In this document: one piece after another, positions 1-11,095 of the stretch
How positions within the stretch are numbered: position 1 is the stretch's first letter
Layout of the letters: each line of letters starts with the position of its first letter
Source: Plakobranchus ocellatus
Taxonomy: Eukaryota > Mollusca > Gastropoda > Plakobranchidae
Direction of reading: 5' to 3'
Assembly (NCBI GenBank): GCA_019648995.1
Contig: BLXT01003558.1
Coordinates: 127,193 to 152,924 of the forward strand
Length of the DNA: 25,732 nucleotides
Program-made: the position numbers and the translations under genes
The notes under the pieces: generated by a model
Database searches by the model: none
What the model saw: the letters and a program-made list of their open reading frames with translations, nothing else
What the model was told of the DNA's origin: nothing

Positions 1-1289
1 CAAAGAAAATAAAAAAAAAAACAACAACAACATTTTTTTTTAAACTAACAGGAATATATGTCCTTAAGTTTACAGCCCTTTCAATCTTAAACATGTACAT
101 AGTATTAATATAATTCATCATATCTTGACACAGTATAATATATAAACGACATCAATTATAAAAAAATATGTTCTAAAAAAGTTGTTCATAATCAACAAAT
201 TTCTAAGGGTTAAATTTTGAATGAGAAATGTAGCAAAATTTCGGCACAAGAATCTAAATGAAATGACCAACACCCTTGTTTAGTTTTACAAAAGTATATA
301 ATATTTTTTCATAAGTAAAATTGTGTGGGGCTCAATAAAAGCCATTAAGCTTTACTACTACTAAGTTTAAATTTCCTTGCTTATCCTTAATATCAATTGA
401 CACAATTGTGATCACATCCCTCAAAGTTAAATCACTCAGTGTCCCACAAGTTTTTTCTTCCCTCTTACATGCACATTATTGAGATTCAATTTATGGTTGC
501 AGAATTGGCTCAAATCAGGGGTTGCACCATTCTCTTTTGTGTAAATGCTTTTTCTCATCTTTTAAGTTTTTCCATGTTCAGGTTATTTATAAGAAATCTC
601 GGGCTTTTTATGCCTTATCCTAGACAATGCAAAATGGTTCAAACCAGTGACCAAAGTTCCTTCAGATTTCAAGGCCAGTTTGCCAGCCACAGTACCAGTG
701 ATTCTGTCTGCATCTTTTGAGCTGTTGTTCCCAGGCCATCATCAGGTTTAATGATTTGCACATGGAGAATGTTGGGAGTACACAATGCCCCTTTTCTTTA
801 AACTATTAAAAACATATTTTTGAATTGTACTTTTATCTTTTGTCACAAAACATAACTTTAAGGGTGTAAATATATTTTGGGAATGTACATTTTTGTTCAA
901 CTGTACAGAAAATATTTACAGCATAAAAAAAATATTGTTCTTAATTCTTAATAAAATATGTATAAACAATTAAATGATAATGTAAAACAAAAAAGTTGCA
1001 TTTGAAAAGTTGCATGAAAGAAATTCACAACTCTATATGACAATCTATTTTATCAATGTTTGAAACATTCCATCGCACCAAGTAGTTGTAGCAGCTGCAG
1101 CAGGTATAGAGTTGGCAGTTCATTGTTGTTACTGAGATGGTGCTCAGGAGAAGCAAAGAGAGAAGGAGCAGCAGCAGTAAAATCAATACAATACTTAATA
1201 GAGCATCCATGTGCACCTTTCATAAAGTTAAAAGGTAGCTATACAGATAAAACGAATAACAAGGCAGAGGTGGTGGTTTGATTTGGTTC

Positions 1290-1395
1290 AAAACAGGATG
1301 AATTCAGGCCCTCCTTCAGACCAGAGCACCAGTGGCAGGGCTTGAACCCATCATAGATGAGTTTCTGCTGATCTTAGGGCCTATATGCCACCCCA
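1290..1395 (-). repeat. Possible tRNA-derived SINE fragment
   Basis: The minus strand has an A-box-like TGGCATATAGG (1390-1380) and, 30 nt on, a B-box-like GGGTTCAAGCCC (1349-1338), the spacing expected of a tRNA-related pol III promoter. A T-arm stem can be drawn only imperfectly and no full cloverleaf was found. There is no clear 3' tail. Confidence 0.3.
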
Positions 1396-1986
1396 GAAAA
1401 AAAAGTGGTGATAGGGTTTTAATACATGTATTAGCAGTAGTAAGAAAACAAGTAGAAGATGGGATTACATTGCAATTTGGTAAAAATTTTGCAATGCTTT
1501 ATAACTTTTAAAAACACATTTGGAAAAAAAAAAATGAAAAATATATCCCAAAAGCTCAAACTAAGACATTTCAATGTGATGTAAAGTCAACAGTTTTATG
1601 GATACAAAATAGATTAGAACTAGAAGGCTGCAACAGGTGCAGTGAAGAGAGTTTAAACATGAATTTATCAGTGACTTTGGTACAACCCACCATAAAATAG
1701 CAAGGCAAAAGTGAGAAGTCTGATCAAATCTAGAATGGACAAAAGATAAACCAATGGAACATGATGTTTGATTGAACACTTATTTTTTGAAAACCCAAAA
1801 CAACACATTACTAGACAGACAAGCATTATAGTGGAACCTCAAAACATAGGAATAGGTAGCAGTGGTAAACTACAGCACACATGGAAACGATATACGGAGA
1901 AAAATACATGCATGTTAAGGATGGGATACACTTTGAGTTAATTTGGACAGTTTCCCCTGGATACGAACGGGTAGAGCTCTGCTCAC

Positions 1987-2004
1987 CTGTACGTGGCCTT
2001 TACC
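1987..2004 (-). other. Isolated candidate 18-nt microexon
   Basis: On the minus strand, a pyrimidine tract ending CTTGACAG is followed by GGTAAAGGCCACGTACAG and then GTGAGC. Both splice signals are strong and the segment is a multiple of three (GKGHVQ in phase 0). No neighbouring exon was identified, so it may be chance or belong to a gene beyond the window. Confidence 0.15.
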
Positions 2005-4304
2005 CTGTCAAGAGTAAAGACAAGATATATTGGCAACTATTGAGATTTTTAGAAGGTAAGAGATAAATTGTGATTTTTAGAGGGTAAGAAATAAATACAA
2101 CGATCTTTTGAGAATCATAATGGGATTCATTTGACTATTTATACATTAGGCATGAAATAAAGTGGCATTGGTTTTATATATATTTTTTTTTTTACATACC
2201 CTGAAATTTGACAGTTTGCCAAAAGGATGTAGATGAGTTGACGTAGATTTTGCCCACTCTGTTATAACAGAATGAATGTTTTACATATACACAAACACAA
2301 AGCGTCATCCTCTATTCCATGAATTGTTTATCTTAGCAATTGAAATTCAGACTTGCGAAAAAATTGGATGTTTGCAAAACCATTTAAATGACTCAAAAAT
2401 ATTGAATATGTAGCTGATGGCAAACAAAAATTCAGAAAGAAGCCAAGATGCACTCAGTCAACATTGATCTCAAACCAAAGCTGCAGCTCTGACAAGGTTA
2501 TGAAGATTCGTTTGGTTTTGGTTTGAATAAAATGGATACATAAGACTTGAGATCAATCCTAATGAGGCTAATGTGGCATGCATTTCAACACTTTGACAAA
2601 AAAGAACTTTAAAGAGTTTTTTTTTTTCTCTTTAAGTTGAATCCCTATATTGGCTCCAAATTAACAAAGCTCTATCCCATTTTCATCACAATAAACTTCA
2701 CATAAAGTAGTTTCACACTCTTTCAGTCAACTGGACTCTTAATGTACTGTAAGATAACATGAAAGATAATAATCTTACTTGAATGTGCAGCAAATTTTCT
2801 ACTATCTAAACTTTAATTTCATAACATCAATATCTTGATCTTTTGGCCCACACTATTTAACCTCCATAAGTTAGACAAAAAAAAGTCAAATTGAGAAAGG
2901 AAATTATTTTAAAAAGATTATCCCAACGTGCCAAAAATCTTACTATAAAGACAAAGAGCAAGTAAAATTTAAACATTAAACATTATATCATGGAAAAATT
3001 ATTTCCAAATGCCTCTAAAGTAATAGTTCACTTGTAACCAAGGAACAATCAAAACTAGAGGACGCTAGGATGAAGATATCTTGTAAACTATTAAAACACT
3101 ACTTTAGTTTGAAATGCCTGGACTAGAATTAAGTGTTTTAAAGCCTGTTTTGTAGATTAATTGCAATATCAATATATGCTCGTTAGGGTCAAGACAAATC
3201 TTAAAATTTAGTTCTAAAATCTCAACATATTTACAAATGCATCTTATAAAATTTACCGGTATAATCATTCAGGCTAATGATATTGAACATTTGAGCATAA
3301 CACCTTTTTACAAGGGTAGGACAATTTTGGTAAGTAGATCTAGGTCACTCATACTGGTTTTGCATTGTAATGGCAGCCAGTGATTTTGATGGGCTGAAGT
3401 AAAAGTCTATTACTAATTTATGAACTAAAACAAGGTTTAGCGTAGCACCAGGGTTATTTTAGTCTGAGGCTGGGTTAAATCCAATATTGTGACCAGATCA
3501 CAAACTGGGGTCATAAACCTTGGATGCAGGTAGCAGAGGTTTGACAAAAGAGTAAAGTAATAATTTATAAATTTTATAACTTTCTCATTACACTGCTGGT
3601 AAACAAACAGTACAAAACCCATCAAGAGGAAAGAAAGGCTTTTACATCTTCAGATTGAGAAGATTAGAATATATTATTTTTTATATGATTAGGGCAGTAT
3701 TTTGAGGCAGATGAGGTTTTTTCTAGTTTTTCAAAAAAGTATTTCACAAAGCTTTAAAGAAGAGAAAATCAAAAGTGGATCAATTCTGCCTTGAAATTAA
3801 CAAAAAAATGATTAAATAGATATATGTGATTTCATTTCACAGACTTCACTGAATTTCTTTGATTAAACCAGGTCAACAAGAACAAACAGCAAAAATAATA
3901 CATTACACTTTTAAGTTATAAGATGTCTAACCATGTGTATACATAATCATATCAACTTCTTCTGGCATCTTAAATGTAAAAATATCAGAGCTGCCCTTAA
4001 ATATGTCTTTGTACCTTCAATATGTACATAATAATTCCTTTGTAGGAATGCACCAAAACATGAAGGCATAATATACAAGTTGATTTGAAACTCTTGGTAC
4101 CACTAAGCAAAAATTCTGGGAAGCGCAACGAATTACAATGTAATTAAACCTCTCTGCAAAATATAACTGAAATGTCATTCCTCAGTGAGTTAGTTGATCC
4201 CTATCTTTGAATTATATCAATTTATACGCTTCATGATTGTCTGATTCATTAGCAGTGACAAAAAAGTCTTCCGCATTGTGTGGAGTTTGATAATTTCTGT
4301 ACAT

Positions 4305-4376
4305 TTTATTTTTCACCAATGCAGTGCAACACCGAGAAAAAAATAAACTGCCATAATAGGACCCTAATAGTTTATT
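4305..4376 (-). terminator. Candidate poly(A) signals for gene 1
   Basis: Two minus-strand AATAAA hexamers, at 4376-4371 and 4310-4305, are the first ones met downstream of the gene 1 stop codon (4910). They would give a 3' UTR of roughly 540-620 nt. AATAAA is common in DNA this AT-rich, so this is a candidate only. Confidence 0.35.
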
Positions 4377-4909
4377 AAATCATGGTTTTTTAAAAATAAA
4401 TCAGACTTTTATGAACACATACGTTTACAAGGCAAAATTTGTTCAAGATGTTTTGAATTCAATTCATATGGCCATTTCTATGGAAAAGTTTTTATAAAGA
4501 AATGTAACTTTAGGCAAACTCAAATCAATGGCTGAACCTTGCCTCCAGAGGCATCGGACTTGAAGTAAATTTGCTTTCAACAAACTAGAGTAAAAAAGTA
4601 TGTAAGTAAGTGCTGGTCAAGACTACCTGAAATTTTCTTAACAGTAGCACAATTGAATATCTTTAGCACTAGATAGCGATGTGTGAAATGGATAAAAACT
4701 AACTGCATTCTGTATCTCTCATAATGATAAACAGATGAAATAAAAAAGAAAGAAAACACATGATATCTCTTTTTAGTTTAGTAATAGTATTATCTACTTC
4801 TCTTGGTTTAAGTGCCCCTCAACAAACCTACAATCAAATGAACTTTTATGATGACAAAGCCCATTCCTCGAGTCCAAAGTTCAATGAAAACGGTGACAGC
4901 AGGACACTG

Positions 4910-5199
4910 TCAAGACATCAGTGGCCTATCAATGTGTCTTCCTCTTTGTCTGTCTGATCTTCTGCTTCCACCAGCTGCAGCCTCTGGAGGATTCAGCATA
5001 TGAATCACTCGAGGCTCTGCTTGTTGAGGCGCTGGCATATGGACAGGGACATGAGCTTTGCACATAAGTACCCCCGTGATCACTGGTATGCTGGCCCCTG
5101 TGAAAGCCATGGCAAAGCCCCAAGAGTAGTAGGCATGGTGTGATACAACATCAGCAGTCATAAACGTGAACAAAAGGATGCCCACAAAGCTGAGGAATC
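4910..5199 (-). CDS. Gene 1, terminal coding exon (TM3, TM4 and tail)
   Basis: The acceptor is TTTCAG at 5205-5200. The split codon joins as G|GA (Gly137), giving GFLSFVGILLFTF at the start of TM3. The exon encodes TM3, a very short second extracellular loop (about 156-160), TM4, and a tail of about 49 residues. The tail begins with Met/Pro-rich sequence and ends Arg/Ser-rich (RRSDRQRGRH), stopping at TGA 4912-4910. Confidence 0.82.
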
Positions 5200-7632
5200 C
5201 TGAAAGTTGGACATATATTTCAGGAGATCAAATCATTTTGAATTTGATGATAAATAAATCTTGCTGAATTTTTCTGCAAATAATACCAAAAGGCATTAAC
5301 ACTGAAAAAATGTCTGTAGCATAAAACCATTTCTTGAATCACCAACAACTTTATAAAAAGGAAATTTTAAAATTGGATGAAATGCCTATATTACAGAATT
5401 TCATTTTTGTCTGAATATTTCATTGACTTTTTCATACAACAAGTTGACTTGTATCTTGATAGAAAAGGTGTTGTGTATTCTATTTTATCAAAAGTTAGCT
5501 TTGCTTCACATTCATGGCATAATGAGACTAAGACACTAAGAAAGCAAGAAAAAAAAAATTATCAAAGCCATCGTCAATAATGTTGGTTTAAAATTAAGAG
5601 AATTGGGATATACTCATTTTTGGGTTGTTGGATCAACTTTAAAAAAGCAAAGGGAAAAAATGCTTACTGGTACCCATTGTCAACTTCAATTTATGAGAAT
5701 GATCAGACTTCAGCTTTTGGGGTTTCGAGTGAAAATTTTGTCTGAAGATGTACTTACCAGCAATAAAACCAAGATCTTCAGGAGTTTCACTGTCTCTGTG
5801 CAGTAGCTCTCTTAATTTTAGGACTCGCAATGTTCGAATCCACCTAATCTTAGCAAAGTTTTGAAGGATTGCCATTGTTAGAGAGACAAGATACACAAGC
5901 AAAGCAAGAGTTTGAAGAATGACAACAATAATGAACCAGTCTGAAAAAAAAAATAAAGACAAATCAAAATCAACGCCTGCATGAATAATGTTTGCATCTT
6001 TTGGCACAAATAAATGATGACCACTTAAATAAATAAGAAACATAAAAGGGCATAATAATAATTAACTTTAAACCACTACTACCATTCTTGTACCACTATT
6101 GCTACCATTCTTTTACTACTAATAAGTTTATTACCCGTAGCATACTTCACCTACTTTCAACAACTACAACTGAGCTATTCTCCAAAGGTGGTTCACCACC
6201 AACCCATCCTAAAATAAGCCTTGTAAAAAAATAATAAAGCAACTCTCATACACCTTGCTTGTTTCTTTGCTTTGAGTAAGTGTTACAATAGCTTAGTGAA
6301 CATGGTCAAGGTATGAAATTATCAGGTTTTGGTACACGAAAGCCATTTCCATTAAAATATGGCCTATATTCTGTCTCAAAACGTCACACGAAAAACAAGC
6401 TGTTATTATTTAGAAATAACTTTTCCAAACGGTCATCTAGCCTCTTCTTGTTATGTTTTTTTTTATTTATATGAGGAAGGGTAAAACTACATTTTTGAAG
6501 CCAAAAAGATTTGCTTTGATTCCCTCATTTGATACTTAGCAGCAAAATTACAAGCAAGGTTGGGTGTGATAGTGTGTTTCATATGCCTTTTTCAACTTGA
6601 CATCAATGGCTACACTAAATTTGGCCGAGCAGATGAAAAAAAAGTTATTACATCAGATGGGTAAACTCAGAACGAACACCTTTGACAGCCAGTTATTTGT
6701 GAACAACCTATATTTTGGCCAGCAGCCCTCAAAATAAAAGACCATAGAAGTGTGTGACATTTCATCACGTCATAATACATCAAGAAGGAATTACATCTGT
6801 GTTTCTAGTGACTATAAAAACTTTTTTTTTGTCCTAGGTTTGGACGTGACCATGTCACAAAAAATTGTGTGTCATCACCCCGTCCAACTCTTATGATCAT
6901 TAAAATAGTGTTTCTGTGTCCTCTAAATAGCTGTATTGTGGTTTATCCTACATATTGTACATCTATTATATAGACAAAGTCCGTGATATGTCAGGAGGGG
7001 GTTACAGCTAGCTATGTCTTTTTCAACTGTAAAAACTTTTATTATGACTTAGTGTCAAACGTGATGTATGACACATACTTCAACTACTTAAACTTTTATT
7101 ACTCATGCATTGGCCATGCTCAATGCAATAGTATAATTAGCACGTTCTGCCTGATGCCAGTCAAAAAAATTGCGATTGTATCCCATAAGGCAAGCTTATC
7201 ACACAAGCAAGTGCACAACTGCCAGTTACAATACTATTTTAATATTGCTTTCAGTTTGGGCAGAAAGACACCATGAAATGGCATGCTGAAACTTTTTGTT
7301 TTGGGGGCCGACTCACACCAACTTATTTCATAGTCTGGAATAGATAAAAGTATGAGTTTCATAAAAAAAAATCAACAAATAAGTTTTTCTTTGTTGTATG
7401 CTTTACCTTCAACAACTTCATTCCCAACACTGGGATTCCTGTGACAGGAGTTGCTTTCACACCATTCCCATAATCCTAATGATCTCTCATGGACAGTTCC
7501 ATTCTTTCCATAAATACGTAAAAAAAGCCAGTCTGGTGCGCTGAATCCCAGGAGAAAGGGGAAAATTCCAAGCATAAGCAGTATTAGACAAAATCTGTAA
7601 ATTGGACTCCTGTTTGGCCAATTCCTATCCAT
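4910..7632 (-). CDS. Claudin/PMP22-like four-transmembrane protein, 3 coding exons, 232 aa
   Basis: The coding sequence joins 7632-7407, 5940-5758 and 5199-4910 (226+183+290 = 699 nt, 232 residues plus TGA). Both introns are GT-AG and phase 1, and the frame stays open across both joins. Hydrophobic segments lie at about residues 12-31, 77-101, 134-155 and 160-182. Between TM1 and TM2 the loop carries W35, G53-L54-W55, C58 and C63, the order of the claudin/PMP22/EMP family signature (W...GLW..C...C), and an N-glycosylation sequon N44-G-T. Family knowledge predicts cytosolic N and C termini and a role at cell contacts or as a membrane scaffold. Oddities are the short C58-C63 spacing, a long basic loop between TM2 and TM3 (about 102-133), and a tail ending in PLMS rather than a claudin-type PDZ ligand. 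The M at 7632 was chosen because it sits about 11 residues before TM1, but the frame is also open upstream, so an earlier exon could add residues. Subfamily (claudin, LHFPL or TMEM47-like) is unresolved. Confidence 0.8.
5446..5750 (+). repeat. Dispersed repeat, copy A (intron of gene 1)
   Basis: Two blocks match copy B at 18404-18720 in the same order and orientation. The first is 5446-5535 (CTTGATAGAAAAGGTGTTGT..., GCTTCACATTC, AATGAGACTAAGAC); the second is 5681-5748 (TTATGAGAA...CAG...CTTTTGGGG). The plus strand keeps short coding-like stretches (SKVSFASHS; YENDQTSAF). It ends right at the splice donor of gene 1's middle exon. Confidence 0.5.
5758..5940 (-). CDS. Gene 1, middle exon (TM2 and basic cytoplasmic loop)
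   Basis: This 183-nt exon is bounded by a T-rich tract ending CAG (5943-5941) and the donor CTG|GTAAGTA (5757-5751). It is phase 1 on both sides, so skipping it would keep the frame while deleting TM2 and the following loop. It encodes residues 76-136: a strongly hydrophobic helix starting DWFIIVVILQ, then a basic, amphipathic-looking segment (about 102-133) with the acidic patch DSETPEDLG. Confidence 0.8.
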
Positions 7633-7655
7633 GATTAACCATTCCTTGCTGCCAT
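7407..7655 (-). CDS. Gene 1, first recognised exon (TM1 and extracellular loop 1)
   Basis: The acceptor is a pyrimidine-rich stretch ending CAG at 7658-7656, so the exon starts at 7655. The donor is GAAG|GTAAAG, leaving the exon end at 7407 in phase 1. Coding is taken from ATG at 7632; 7655-7633 is then 5' UTR. It encodes MDRNWPNRSP, the first membrane helix, and the loop containing GLWEWC. An upstream exon must exist because the exon begins with a splice acceptor; it was not identified with confidence. Confidence 0.78.
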
Positions 7656-7659
7656 CTGA

Positions 7660-8605
7660 AAAAAAGTGCCAGAGAAAAGTACATAAAGTGTAAATTTGAT
7701 TTTTTATTCCAAATTCTTGCATGAAGTATTTTTTTAAAGCCAATAAACCTATGTTAAACTCACTTAATAGGGCTAAGGTTGAATTTTATATTGTGGTGTA
7801 TTCTTCCTTAAATAAGCTAATTTCAACATAATATTTATGGCAAGAATATTTTACAATTATGTATGGCAATGTTAACAAGTCAAAGGAAAAATAAATAATA
7901 ATTATTAAATATTCAAGTATTGCAAAATGTATATCTCAAAGTAAAAGTCTCACTGTCCTTATTGTACCTTAGATCATGTTATTCCATTTTTTTACAGTAA
8001 GAAATCAAAGAACTGAAACTTCTAGTTACATCTTAATTTTATACATGTTTTGCTTTTAAAAAATCCAAACAGTGAGCCATCTCTTTCTTTTTCAAAAGAA
8101 GAAGGAGTTTTGCATCTGCCAGATTTTGATGCAATTGTGAGATATGAATAAAACAAAATAGTACATATGAAGGCAGAACAAGACTCTTCTCTAATAAGTA
8201 TGATATTGCCAAACCAGGATGAGGTCGGGAAGACTGAGACTGACTAGACCCATCACTTGATCTAAATTTATGACTCCTGCATGCAACTCTTTCTCTCTTT
8301 AGCTATGTCTAGATAGATCATTGACTTTAATACCTTTCCTTATTTCCTAAATAGTTCAATTTTTCTTGCTCACTTCTGCTATGATCAATAAAGTTTTTAA
8401 AAACTTTCTAGGTCAAAGCAAAACCTTATTAATCATTGTATACTCAGTTTTTAATCATGAATGCATACAAAAATCCATGTTTATTTAGTTTGGCTTCATG
8501 CTAACTTTTAGTCAAAGTGAATCTAAAAACAATGGTTTTGTATAATGCAAATCCGTCTCATAAGTATAGCTTTTATCCTATTATTAGAATCAGGCAAAAA
8601 TCTAT
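7660..8605. other. Upstream flank or 5' intron of gene 1
   Basis: AT-rich, with no supported exon or repeat. It must contain intron sequence if gene 1 has an upstream exon. Confidence 0.5.
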
Positions 8606-8883
8606 CTCTACACAGTTCTAGAAAGTATATCTAGTTTTACACAGAAATGACATTATTTTTTTATATGATAGCACATAAACCAGCACCTGTAACAGTGTAA
8701 GTGCTTGCTAATCTGATAAATGTACTTAAATATTGTCCCGCTAGCTCTACACAGTTCTAGAAAGTATATCTAGTTTTACACAGAAATGACATTATTTTTT
8801 TATATGATAGCACATAAACCAGCACCTGTAACAGTGTAAGTGCTTGCTAATCTGATAAATGTACTTAAATATTGTCCCGCTAG
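8606..8883. repeat. Perfect tandem duplication, 2 x 139 bp
   Basis: Bases 8606-8744 and 8745-8883 are identical by eye over the full 139 bp. Each copy ends in CCCGCTAG, and the next base keeps the match as C. The unit is non-coding and AT-rich. It is either a very recent duplication or an assembly/haplotype artefact. Confidence 0.95.
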
Positions 8884-10259
8884 CACCTGAAATTTCAAAT
8901 CAGAAGCACACACTTGAACCATTCTGTACTGTCGGAAAAGTCAACCTAAGGGAGATAATTGTAAAAAATCTGATTCAGCACATATAAACACTTACATATA
9001 GTTTCCCTTGATAGAGATAGCAGCTCCGAGTGGCAGACATACAACCACTTCTCTTATCTTAACTTGACACAGATTTTTTTTTTAGTGCGGCTGATGAATC
9101 TTTTTACTTCAGTACCTGAGTGGTTGCTTAGCAGAATACCATTTAGCAATGATCTAAGTTTTAATTCATTTACTTTCTCTTACAGGCCATGCTAAAAGAG
9201 AAGAGTAAAAGTAAAACACTGGTTTCAACATGAGTAAATGATTAACTTATGCATTAACTTTGAGCCAGATATTCCATGATTGATTCCACATGGGACCCAG
9301 TACAGAAAAAACTATCACAAGGATGTAAATTTTATTTTATTTACACTCCATTCAAAGAGCAAAAATTTTCAATAAATTATATTATATTTATATTATAACA
9401 ACAAGTCAAGGTTATTTTCTGTTACCTTCTTATTATAAATGAATATTTTAAAACCTCTAGTACATGGAAAACAATTTTAACAGAGAAGACATTTACAAAA
9501 TGTATTTTATTTTATTCAACCTTAAATTATTTTTCTTGAAACTCTTTACATATGAGTATATGTATTATGTTAGTAACATATTGTCTTGGAGACTCTAGCA
9601 ATTTGGAAATCTGGGCACTCCACTCAAATATAATAAAAAGTATTTATAAAAGTTCTCCCTAGCAAAAATGCTGTCCTCATTTTTTTTTTAAAATGTATAT
9701 CTGAAAGAATGAGCCATATGTGTCATCTATGCAATGTTTTCAAATCGATGTCTCCTGAAATCTTCTTATTTGCGTCTTGTTTTTCATTGTTTTAAAAAGA
9801 TGTACCCTCAATCAATCACATTTCATGGATGGGGAGGATTTCCACATCAGGGAACCGCTAAAATAAAAAGGCCTACAATCCTTCCAATAGTAGCTGTTAT
9901 TTTGTCATAAAGTCACACTATGGAGGATACAAAAATGTTTTTCAGCCTCACCTTATAGAAGTCTTTTTTAATATTTGCCTCCCAAACAATATCCCTTTAG
10001 TTATTTGAAGATGGTCACATTTGATTGCAGAATCTCTCACATAAATTGTAGGCCCTAACCACCTCAAGTTTCTTGCCTAATGGCATTATGATGTTAGGAG
10101 CATTTATTTGAAGTGAACTAACACCAAAAATTTTTATAACAATATAAGACTAGATCAACAGCCTGGCTAAGACGAGCTATTGAAGCAAGCTTGTCCACAG
10201 ATTAGATCCAAGACCCTTGTCTCCATTAAATCAAGGAAATACTGTTGTGGAGATGCCGT
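8884..10259. other. AT-rich stretch, nothing clear
   Basis: No supported exon. A GTAAGT on the minus strand at 8995-8990 follows a T and was not accepted as a donor. A short motif at about 9834-9852 (GAGGATTTCCACATCAGG) recurs at 21384-21401. Confidence 0.5.
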
Positions 10260-11095
10260 AAGTATTTAGTCACTTGTGCCTAATACTAGATCTAGTCTAG
10301 ATACATCATTGAGATCTCAAATCCAGATGGATCTAGCTGAGTAGCTCTAGATTTTGAATTCCTTTATTGTGTGTAATCAGATTTAGACCTGACGCTCATT
10401 AGATTTAGATCTAAATCTAGATTTAAGACTCGTGTTAGAGGATTAATCATTGTAACAATGTAAGCATTTAATTTGACTGAGGGTAGGGCTCTTCGTCGTT
10501 TGTTCCCACCCAGACTTTTTTATATAGCTATAGATCCTATCTAGCTCTATCTTCATATGCTACCGACAAAAAAAATGAGGTCGCAGGCCAAGTTTTTAAG
10601 ACCATAGTACTATTTTCGCACAAAATCTACACAATTTGAAGCCTATCGAATGACATTACATAAAAAATGGGGGTGGCAGATCTCGATCTAGAAATCTAGG
10701 CTTAGATCTAGATATATGTGCTATTACTGTAAAGTAAAAGCATTAGAGAATTTCACATCAAAAGACCACTTTTCTAACACGTCTTGGACTAGTCTAGATC
10801 TAGATACTCTAAAAATGAAATACTGAATTCAACGTCAGTCTAGAATCTAGATCTAGATCTAGATTCTAGATCTAGATTAGAAATAAATCGTGTAGCTATT
10901 TTTGAAGAACGATAAATGTGGTTCACTCTCTGTCGGTATTTTTAACAGCATATTTTGAGTATTTTCTTCACTTCCTAGGAAAAAGGTGGTCTTTTTTTTA
11001 CCGTATTTATCAATATTTGATCAAATGAGGATCTAGATCTAGAACTAGATTCTATATCAAGTTTGGCTTGATTGTACTAGATCTAGATTCTATAA
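10260..11095. repeat. TCTAGATC-rich palindromic repeat cluster (left)
   Basis: Many overlapping TCTAGA, AGATCT and CTAGATCTAG units are scattered through this stretch, densest at 10680-10880 and 11030-11090. They include a 32-bp perfect palindrome at 10839-10870. The units are separated by unique AT-rich sequence, so this is an interspersed cluster and not a clean satellite. Confidence 0.75.
10516..10526 (-). promoter_or_regulatory. Possible TATA element upstream of gene 1
   Basis: The minus strand reads TATATAAAAAA here, followed by a GC-richer stretch (GGGTGGGAAC...CGACGAAGAGCCC). It lies about 2.9 kb upstream of the gene 1 start codon. No convincing splice donor was found just downstream, so the link to gene 1 is weak. 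Confidence 0.15.

Larger units (their letters stand above)
1..4300. other. AT-rich stretch without a convincing gene
   Basis: Mostly A/T-rich unique sequence with short A and T runs. Open frames here are short and lack domain features. Exceptions worth noting are a 51-codon open frame on the minus strand at 738-586, the SINE-like fragment at 1290-1395, the candidate microexon at 1987-2004, and slightly higher complexity at 3440-3550. Confidence 0.6.

Noticed and set aside
1338-1349. Functional tRNA gene
   Set aside because: A and B boxes are present but no full cloverleaf or acceptor stem can be drawn.
8989-9080. Possible upstream exon of gene 1 ending at a minus-strand GTAAGTG
   Set aside because: The base before the donor is T and no acceptor or promoter frames it.
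10680-11095. CRISPR-like array
   Set aside because: The repeats are short palindromes with irregular spacing and no unique spacers of constant size, in a eukaryotic context.
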